6,633 bases of DNA, from positions 19,130 to 25,762 of the forward strand of contig PLYW01000110.1 in assembly GCA_003151875.1 (NCBI GenBank), written 5' to 3'. Both the position numbers and the translations under genes were made by a program. Source of the DNA: Acidobacteriaceae bacterium. GTDB taxonomy: Bacteria; Acidobacteriota; Terriglobia; Terriglobales; Acidobacteriaceae. Under the pieces are notes generated by a model. It saw only the letters and a program-made list of their open reading frames with translations, was not told where the DNA came from and did no database searches. Each line of letters starts with the position of its first letter. Within the stretch, counting starts at the first letter, position 1. Below, piece after piece: positions 1 to 4,393 of the stretch.

Positions 1-80
1 GGTTGGCCTGCTACAGCAGCACCCGGCAGCCACGCACTAAACGTCGGATGCTGGCACCAGTCCTGGAAGCACTGCTTTCT

Positions 81-470
81 TTATAGTCCCTTCATCTTCT
101 CTTTGACGCTGTGCGCCAGTTTTTCGATTTCTTCGGCTTTCCTGATGACCTCCAGCGACAGCGTGTTCTCGTTGGTCTTGTCCACGTATTGCTTGAGTTG
201 GGTTGCCAGTTCCAGCAGCTTGTCGGTGTCCTTCTTGAGGTCCTGCTGGCGTTTCAGGTTTAGCTTTTTCGCCATTTCGCGTTTCTGTTGAGCTTCCCAG
301 GCGTCCTCGTCATGGGGTCGCGGAGCGCCTGGAGGGCGAGGGGCGGCTTGGTCGGTGCTTTGCGCCCAACCCGCGGTCCCACAACCCGCGATTCCACAAA
401 TGAGGAAGAGCACTGCGGCACGAACGGCAGGCTTTATCAGCCTGCGCACGAAGGCGGATGAGTATGTCAT
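81..470 (-). CDS. Small exported coiled-coil protein, probable lipoprotein
   Basis: A 129-residue protein of unknown function. Residues 1-17 are basic (RRLIKPAVR), followed by a hydrophobic stretch AAVLFLICGIAG. IAGC at 27-30 fits a lipobox, so a lipid-anchored form is plausible. Cleavage after GWA (34-36) by signal peptidase I is the alternative. A Pro/Ala-rich linker (about 40-55) leads into a charged Lys/Glu-rich helical region (58-127) with heptad-like leucines, likely a coiled coil. From memory, the segment DTDKLLELATQLK...VDKTN...LSLEVIRKAEEIEKLA resembles conserved hypothetical proteins of Acidobacteria; this has not been searched. The ATG start lies only about 10 bases from a TATAAT box and has no Shine-Dalgarno sequence. 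A GTG at codon 8 (449) would give a more ordinary leader and still keep the signal peptide. It is transcribed divergently from the channel gene. The reading frame is convincing; the function is not known. Confidence 0.8.
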   Translation of the reverse strand: MTYSSAFVRRLIKPAVRAAVLFLICGIAGCGTAGWAQSTDQAAPRPPGAPRPHDEDAWEAQQKREMAKKLNLKRQQDLKKDTDKLLELATQLKQYVDKTNENTLSLEVIRKAEEIEKLAHSVKEKMKGL

Positions 471-480
471 AAGAATCGAG

Positions 481-486
481 ATTATA
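481..486 (-). promoter_or_regulatory. TATAAT -10 box of the small exported protein gene
   Basis: The minus strand reads TATAAT exactly, 10 bases before the ATG at 470. A start of transcription 6-8 bases downstream would leave only about 2-4 untranslated bases. I see no good -35 hexamer at 16-19 bases upstream and no extended -10 TG. Confidence 0.45.
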
Positions 487-519
487 TTCCGCGCGCTGGC
501 TCGGATGGGAGAGGCAACT

Positions 520-548
520 TTGCCACTTGTACGGTCATCCGCTACTCT
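520..548 (+). promoter_or_regulatory. Weak candidate sigma-70 promoter for the channel gene
   Basis: TTGCCA (520-525) matches the -35 consensus at five of six positions. After a 17-base spacer comes TACTCT (543-548), which matches the -10 consensus at only three. The spacing and place (27 bases before the GTG start) are suitable but the -10 is poor. A small GGCA/TGCC inverted repeat (513-524) overlaps the -35. Confidence 0.25.
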
Positions 549-565
549 AAGTTCGATTACGAATC

Positions 566-571
566 AAGGAG
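566..571 (+). promoter_or_regulatory. Shine-Dalgarno site deciding the channel's GTG start
   Basis: AAGGAG lies 4 bases before GTG 576. It is the strongest ribosome binding site near the frame and favours GTG 576 over the later ATG codons at 612 and 648. The ATG at 648 has its own purine-rich GAGGGG 9 bases upstream and remains an alternative. Confidence 0.6.
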
Positions 572-575
572 AAAG

Positions 576-1499
576 GTGCCCCCAGTGCTACACGCTTTGC
601 CAGCCCTGTTGATGTTTCCCCACCGCACCAAAGAGGGGCTCTTCCAGATGCTCAGCGCCTGGGGCGACGATGCCTTCGACTTCGTGCGCCACCAAGTGCC
701 GCGCATCATCGGCGTTCTGATCATTGCGTTCATTCTGACCCGGCTGCTCAAGATCGCATCGCGGCATCTGGCCGAACTCAGCAATCGTGAAGGACTGCCA
801 TCTGCAGTCAGGGCACAACAGCTTCGGACCCTGTCTAGCATCATCTACAGCGTTGGAGTATTCGTCATCATGTTCCTGGCGGCGCTGCAAATCCTGCCGC
901 TGCTGGGCATCAACATGGGGCCGCTGCTCGCCAGTGCCGGCATCGTCGGCCTGGCCATAGGATTTGGAGCGCAGGCGCTGGTCCACGACTTCATCAACGG
1001 CTTCTTCATCCTGGTGGAGAACCAGTACGATATCGGCGACACCATCAAGCTGGCCACTGTGCAGGGCGTGGTTGAGGACATGACCTTGCGCCGCACCGTA
1101 TTGCGCGACGACAACGGAAGCCTGCATACCGTGCGCAATGGGCAGATCACTCTTGTGACCAACCTAACCCGCGACTGGGCGCAGATGCCGATGCTTGTCT
1201 CCGTGGCCTATAGCGCCGATAGCGATCAGGTGATCAAACTGCTGCAGGAAGTTAGCGAGGAGGTGGCCAACGATCCTCAGTTCGCGAGAATGATCGTCGC
1301 CAAACCGGAGGTGCCCGGCATCGAGAAGGTAAGCGGCAGTGAAGTGGAGTACCTGCTGCTGGTGAAGACGCGGCCGGGATCGCAGTATCCTGTCAGCCGC
1401 GAGCTGCGGCGGCGGATCAAGGCTTGCTTCGAAAAAAATCACATCGAGCCGGGCAATCCCAACCGGTTGTATGTGGTGAATGCGCCCAAGCCGAGCTGA
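576..1499 (+). CDS. MscS-family small-conductance mechanosensitive channel
   Basis: A 307-residue inner-membrane channel that would open under membrane tension to release solutes during hypo-osmotic shock. Membrane helices are visible at about 41-62, 86-109 and 114-145. The last is the pore helix, with the family's Gly/Ala pattern SAGIVGLAIGFGAQALVHDF at 120-139. The cytoplasmic beta domain follows, with YDIGDTIKL (151-159) and the T-LR-T-LR-DDNG--H-VRNGQI pattern (170-191) that corresponds to the usual 'R.T.lr..dG....PNg.i'. The usual Pro of PNG is Arg here. Length fits the small three-helix MscS class. Start is GTG 576, backed by AAGGAG at 566-571; starting at ATG 648 would remove 24 residues with no domain content. 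It stands alone on the plus strand, divergent from the small exported protein gene and about 100 bases before the sulfur genes. Family assignment is firm; which of the several MscS paralogues it is cannot be said. Confidence 0.95.
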   Translation: MPPVLHALPALLMFPHRTKEGLFQMLSAWGDDAFDFVRHQVPRIIGVLIIAFILTRLLKIASRHLAELSNREGLPSAVRAQQLRTLSSIIYSVGVFVIMFLAALQILPLLGINMGPLLASAGIVGLAIGFGAQALVHDFINGFFILVENQYDIGDTIKLATVQGVVEDMTLRRTVLRDDNGSLHTVRNGQITLVTNLTRDWAQMPMLVSVAYSADSDQVIKLLQEVSEEVANDPQFARMIVAKPEVPGIEKVSGSEVEYLLLVKTRPGSQYPVSRELRRRIKACFEKNHIEPGNPNRLYVVNAPKPS

Positions 1500-1554
1500 A
1501 CCGGGAATGCAATGACAGTGAAGTCGAAGCTTTCTTGCGCCTTTTCGTGACGCA

Positions 1555-1584
1555 TTGACCGACCGATTCGAATTCACGTAGGCT
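1555..1584 (+). promoter_or_regulatory. Weak candidate promoter for the transsulfuration genes
   Basis: TTGACC (1555-1560) is one base off the -35 consensus. TAGGCT (1579-1584) follows after 18 bases and matches TATAAT at three of six positions. A transcript would begin near 1591, giving a leader of under 20 bases. I see no SAM riboswitch, T-box or clear operator in the 1500-1601 gap. Confidence 0.25.
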
Positions 1585-1599
1585 TGGTGGTTCGCGCTT

Positions 1600-1604
1600 A
1601 GGTG
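1600..1604 (+). promoter_or_regulatory. Partial Shine-Dalgarno site favouring ATG 1608
   Basis: AGGTG, the 3' half of the full anti-SD match GGAGGTG, sits 3 bases before ATG 1608. It overlaps the possible GTG start at 1602, which makes that start less likely. ATG 1623 has no clear site. Confidence 0.4.
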
Positions 1605-1607
1605 CTC

Positions 1608-2561
1608 ATGAAGACTGCTGAAATGACTTCCCTGCGTGTCGCCGAAGACATTACCGAACTGGTCGGCGAAACTCCCATCCTTCATCTGCGGAAAATCGTC
1701 CCACCCAACGTTGCCGATGTCTATGCCAAGCTCGAGTACCTGAACCCTGGCGGCAGCATCAAAGACCGCGCCGCGCTGGGCATGGTCCTCAAGGCAGAGC
1801 AGGCGGGACTACTAAAGCCTGGGGCAACCATCTTTGAGGCGACGGCCGGCAACACCGGCGTTGGGCTGGCGCTGATCGGTTCGGGTCGCGGTTATAAGAC
1901 CGTGCTCGCCGTGCCGGAAGGCTTCTCGCAAGAGAAGGTCACGCTCATGGAAGCGCTGGGCGCGGAGGTGATTCGCACTCCACGCGCAGACGGTATGGAG
2001 GGCGCCATCCGCTACGTGAAAGAGCGCGCTGCCAAGACGCCCAACTCGTTTGTCGCGGGACAATTTGAGAACCCGGCCAATCCTGACTTCCATTACGAGA
2101 CCACGGCCCGCGAATTGTACGAGCAGTTGGGCGGGCAGATTGATGCGGTGGTGATCGGCTCCGGCACCGGCGGCACGTTTACGGGCGTGGCGCGATACCT
2201 CAAGGAACGCAATCCGCGGGCCTTGGCGATTGTGATCGAGACCCAAGGTTCGGTGTTGGGTGGAGGGCCGAAGGGCGAGCACGAGGTGGAGGGCATTGGC
2301 GCCAGCTTCATTCCCAAGACCTGCGACCTGTCCCTCGCGGACGAGATCATCGCCGTCAGCGATCACGATGCCTTCGATATGGTGAAGAAGCTGGCCGCGA
2401 TGGAGGGGGTCCTTGGCGGGTCGAGTGCCGGCGCAGCCGTGTTTGGGGCGATCGAAATTGCGCGACGGCTGGGCCCAGGCAAGCGGGTGGCAACCATCAT
2501 TCCTGATTCTGCCGAGCGCTATCTCTCGAAAGATATTTTCCACTTCAACGAGAAACATTAG
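1608..2561 (+). CDS. PLP-dependent cysteine synthase / cystathionine beta-synthase family enzyme
   Basis: A 317-residue cytosolic fold-type II PLP enzyme that carries out beta-replacement on serine or O-acetylserine. The incoming thiol would be sulfide (cysteine synthase) or homocysteine (cystathionine beta-synthase). The PLP lysine is K52 in PGGSIKDRAA. The substrate loop is EATAGNTG (77-84), with Ala where most members have Ser (TSGNTG). The phosphate-binding loop is GSGTGGT (184-190). EGIG (228-231) and GGSSAG (270-275) follow, and PDSAERYLSK (299-308) ends the catalytic core. There is no N-terminal heme domain and no C-terminal Bateman (CBS) regulatory domain, so it is a minimal catalytic enzyme. 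ATG 1608 is chosen for its AGGTG site; GTG 1602 and ATG 1623 are possible. The next gene, 113 bases downstream on the same strand, encodes a cystathionine gamma-synthase/lyase. That makes a role in transsulfuration (as in mccA of mccA-mccB operons) more likely than plain sulfide assimilation, but this is inference. Confidence 0.93.
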   Translation: MKTAEMTSLRVAEDITELVGETPILHLRKIVPPNVADVYAKLEYLNPGGSIKDRAALGMVLKAEQAGLLKPGATIFEATAGNTGVGLALIGSGRGYKTVLAVPEGFSQEKVTLMEALGAEVIRTPRADGMEGAIRYVKERAAKTPNSFVAGQFENPANPDFHYETTARELYEQLGGQIDAVVIGSGTGGTFTGVARYLKERNPRALAIVIETQGSVLGGGPKGEHEVEGIGASFIPKTCDLSLADEIIAVSDHDAFDMVKKLAAMEGVLGGSSAGAAVFGAIEIARRLGPGKRVATIIPDSAERYLSKDIFHFNEKH

Positions 2562-2588
2562 CTCAGAGCGAGCTAGTAGGATTATTTC

Positions 2589-2664
2589 TTCACCACGGAG
2601 GCACGGAGATCACGGAGTTTTTTGTTTTCTTGCTTCTCCGTGCTCTCCGTGCCTCCGTGGTGAA
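2589..2664. repeat. Long palindrome built of CACGGAG units
   Basis: Two 29-base arms, 2589-2617 and 2636-2664, pair at 28 of 29 positions (only T2610/C2643 fails) around an 18-base T-rich loop. Each arm holds three CACGGAG units (2594, 2602 and 2611) or their complements (2636, 2645 and 2653) spaced 8-9 bases apart. The element lies wholly between the two PLP-enzyme genes. From memory, elements with this ACCACGGAGGCACGGAG core are dispersed in many acidobacterial and some other genomes and generate spurious small ORFs; I cannot verify copy number here. If transcribed it would form a very stable hairpin ending 10 bases before the downstream start codon. Confidence 0.9.
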
Positions 2665-2674
2665 ATAGATTTTT

Positions 2675-3823
2675 ATGCCTAAGCAAAACGCTGGTTTTTC
2701 CACTCGCGCCATCCATGTTGGCAACGATCCCGACCCGTCCACCGGTGCCGTTGCTCCCGCCATATTTGCCACCTCCACTTACGCTCAGGAAGAGCTAGGC
2801 AAGACCAAGGGCTACGATTACTCGCGGGCCGGCAATCCCACCCGCACGCGATTGGAGCAGAATCTGGCGTCGCTGGAGGGCGGCATCGCTGCGCCAGTGT
2901 TTGCCAGCGGAATGGCCGCGGTCGGCGCGCTGTGCCAGCTGATGACGTCGGGCGACCACGTCGTCGCCTCCAACAATCTCTACGGCGGCGTGCCTCGGCT
3001 GTTCAACCAGCTCATGGTGAACTTCGGCCTGCAATTTACCTACGTGGATACGGCTGACCCGCGCAATGTGGAGCGCGCCATTCGCAAGAACACGCGCTAC
3101 GTGTACATCGAGACGCCCACCAATCCGCTGATGGGCCTGACCGACATAGCAGCGGTCAGCGCAATCGCGCACAAGCGCGGCTGCGAGGTGGTGGTGGACA
3201 ACACCTTCATGTCGCCGTACTTTCAGCAGCCGATCAAGCTGGGTGCCGACATGGTGCTGCACTCGACCACCAAGTTCCTCAACGGCCACAGCGACGGTCT
3301 GGGCGGCGTTCTGGTGTGCACCACAAAGGAACAAGCGGAGAAGCTGGCGTTCATTCAAAAAGCCGCGGGCGCCATCATGTCGCCGTTTGAGTGCTGGCTA
3401 GTGCTGCGCGGGGTGAAGACGCTGGCCGTCCGCATGAAACAGCACGACGAGAGCGGTCGGGTGATGGCCGATTATCTCAGCCGCCATCGCAAGGTGAAGC
3501 AGGTTTTCTATCCCGGGCTGAAAAGCCATCCGCAGTACGAGCTGGCGTGCCGCCAGATGTCAGGCTTCGGCTCCATGATCACGTTTGAGACTGGCTCGCT
3601 TGGCAATGCCAAGCGGCTGCTGAAACGGGTGCGCGTCTGCACCATGGGCGAGTCACTGGGCGGAGTCGAAACGCTCATCTCGCATCCCGCAAGCATGACG
3701 CACGCAGCGATCGGGGAAAAGGGCAGAAAGGCGATCGGGCTCACCGATGGAATGGTGCGGATTTCGGTGGGAATTGAGGATGTGGAGGATTTGATTGCCG
3801 ATTTAGAGCAGGCGCTGGGATAG
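2675..3823 (+). CDS. Cystathionine gamma-synthase / gamma-lyase family enzyme
   Basis: A 382-residue cytosolic fold-type I PLP enzyme of the Cys/Met metabolism family, of normal length. It either makes cystathionine from an activated homoserine and cysteine, or cleaves cystathionine to cysteine. Visible landmarks are YDYSRAGNPTR (47-57; Tyr49 and Arg51 reach the PLP phosphate of the partner subunit), SGM (78-80), the ring-stacking Tyr103 in NLYGG, ETPTNP (146-151), the PLP-nitrogen Asp175 in VVVDNTF, and Lys200 in HSTTKFLNGHSDGLGG. SLGGVETLISHPASMTH near the C-terminus binds the substrate carboxylate. Asp48 sits where, as I recall, E. coli MetB has Asp45 and eukaryotic gamma-lyases have Glu, which hints at synthase. 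The neighbouring beta-synthase-like gene hints instead at lyase (mccB-like). ATG 2675 is the natural start, but there is no free Shine-Dalgarno site; the only GGTGA is in the upstream hairpin arm. The stop codon touches a heptad repeat array. Confidence 0.94.
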   Translation: MPKQNAGFSTRAIHVGNDPDPSTGAVAPAIFATSTYAQEELGKTKGYDYSRAGNPTRTRLEQNLASLEGGIAAPVFASGMAAVGALCQLMTSGDHVVASNNLYGGVPRLFNQLMVNFGLQFTYVDTADPRNVERAIRKNTRYVYIETPTNPLMGLTDIAAVSAIAHKRGCEVVVDNTFMSPYFQQPIKLGADMVLHSTTKFLNGHSDGLGGVLVCTTKEQAEKLAFIQKAAGAIMSPFECWLVLRGVKTLAVRMKQHDESGRVMADYLSRHRKVKQVFYPGLKSHPQYELACRQMSGFGSMITFETGSLGNAKRLLKRVRVCTMGESLGGVETLISHPASMTHAAIGEKGRKAIGLTDGMVRISVGIEDVEDLIADLEQALG

Positions 3824-3930
3824 CTGTCAGCCGTCAGCTATCAGCTATCAGCTGAGGAAGTAAGTGGCGCGCAAACCGATGCCCTGGCGTTTTTCGCTGA
3901 CGGCTGAATGCTGAGGGCTGAATGCTTCCT
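3822..3930. repeat. Inverted arrays of 7-bp repeats between convergent genes
   Basis: The left array (3822-3856) is five 7-base units: AGCTGTC, AGCCGTC, AGCTATC, AGCTATC, AGCTGAG. The right array (3896-3923) is four units in the opposite sense: GCTGACG, GCTGAAT, GCTGAGG, GCTGAAT, then a decayed GCTTCCT. The longest exact pairing is 12 bp (3827-3838 with 3896-3907), with a 57-base loop. The left array begins within the stop codon of the gamma-synthase/lyase gene, and the right ends at the stop codon of the convergent small gene. It may act as a bidirectional transcript end, but there is no clean U-tract. It resembles in kind the heptanucleotide STRR elements described in cyanobacteria. Confidence 0.8.
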
Positions 3931-4258
3931 ACTGTCCCGGCGCCTGCGCCTGGCCGACGAGCTGATATTGCTCCTTGTGGCCCTCCGCGTTAATCACCGT
4001 CGCTTTGTTTCCTTTCACCTCAAGCTGGACCGTGTCGCCGGGCTGCATCTTCGGCTTAGTTTCCTTCTTGCGGGCGACCTCATAGGTGGTTGCATCGATC
4101 TGGATGTAGTAAACGACCCACTGCCCAACTTTATTCTTCTTCTGCTGATAGGTGGAGTTCTCCCACTTCACGACGTTGCCGGTTTGGAAAGTATCAGCGG
4201 CCACCGCAAAAGCGGTCAGCAACACCATTATCAAGAGTGCAAGAGCAGTTTTTCTCAC
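3929..4258 (-). CDS. Small exported protein of unknown function
   Basis: A 109-residue protein I do not recognise. It opens with a textbook signal peptide, MRKTALALLIMVLLTAFAVA, with cleavage likely after AVA (18-20). The mature part of about 89 residues is rich in alternating polar and hydrophobic residues (GQWVVYYIQID, DTVQLEVKGNKATVINAEG), which suggests small beta-sheet folds, with a basic KKETKPK segment at 64-70. It ends in a Gln/Ala-rich tail. It has no cysteine, so no lipid anchor. The open frame runs back to an ATG at 4372, but that would put 38 Arg-rich residues before the signal peptide. GTG 4258 has GAGGAG 4 bases upstream and yields a proper exported protein, so I take it as the start. 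The gene is 136 bases downstream of the membrane glycosyltransferase candidate on the same strand and converges on the gamma-synthase/lyase gene. Confidence 0.8.
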   Translation of the reverse strand: MRKTALALLIMVLLTAFAVAADTFQTGNVVKWENSTYQQKKNKVGQWVVYYIQIDATTYEVARKKETKPKMQPGDTVQLEVKGNKATVINAEGHKEQYQLVGQAQAPGQ

Positions 4259-4262
4259 GGAT

Positions 4263-4268
4263 CTCCTC
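4263..4268 (-). promoter_or_regulatory. Shine-Dalgarno site deciding GTG 4258
   Basis: The minus strand reads GAGGAG 4 bases before GTG 4258. Together with the signal peptide that begins there, it argues against the longer frame starting at ATG 4372. Confidence 0.7.
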
Positions 4269-4374
4269 AAGGCAAAAAACCTAAGATTCTTGGATGCCAA
4301 AACCCCCGAGCTTGCGGTCTGTCGCCCGACAGCTACTGCAAAAACTTTATTCCGGCGCCGTCTATCGCGCAAAT

Positions 4375-4392
4375 CGGCGTTGGAAAACGCCG
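4375..4392 (-). terminator. Short GC hairpin after the membrane protein stop
   Basis: On the minus strand CGGCGTT-TTCC-AACGCCG forms a perfect 7-bp stem with a 4-base loop, beginning one base after the TAG stop at 4394-4396. No U-tract follows (the next bases are ATTTGCGC), so it is a poor intrinsic terminator. It may instead protect the 3' end of the transcript. Confidence 0.35.
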
Positions 4393-4393
4393 T

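Noticed and set aside
1..80. Possible end of a plus-strand gene (frame stopping at 38-40) or a structured RNA
   Set aside because: Too short to judge; no motif, no hairpin of note and no tRNA-like fold could be supported.
588..1127. 179-codon minus-strand frame opposite the channel gene
   Set aside because: Antisense shadow; His/Gln/Asp-rich composition typical of reversed codons, and the plus strand carries the MscS motifs.
1500..1601. Possible SAM riboswitch or T-box ahead of the sulfur genes
   Set aside because: The gap is about 100 bases and shows no extended stem set, terminator or conserved box that would support either.
1812..2558. 248-codon open frame on the minus strand opposite the beta-replacement enzyme
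   Set aside because: It is a GC-rich antisense shadow of a gene with strong motifs; its translation shows no domain, signal or plausible start.
2413..2778. Small ORFs reading through the palindrome on both strands (plus 2413-2682, minus 2590-2778), giving peptides such as FTTEARRARRSKKTKNS and SPRRHGDHG
   Set aside because: They are translations of the CACGGAG palindrome joined to out-of-frame pieces of the flanking genes. Such TEARR-type peptides are a common annotation artefact.
4319..4332. CTGTCGCCCGACAG inverted repeat upstream of the small exported protein
   Set aside because: Only a 5-6 bp stem with a tiny loop; within what is expected by chance in GC-rich DNA, and no promoter could be placed around it.
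4259..4372. Extension of the small exported protein to ATG 4372
   Set aside because: It places an Arg-rich non-signal stretch before a perfect signal peptide that already has its own GTG and GAGGAG site.
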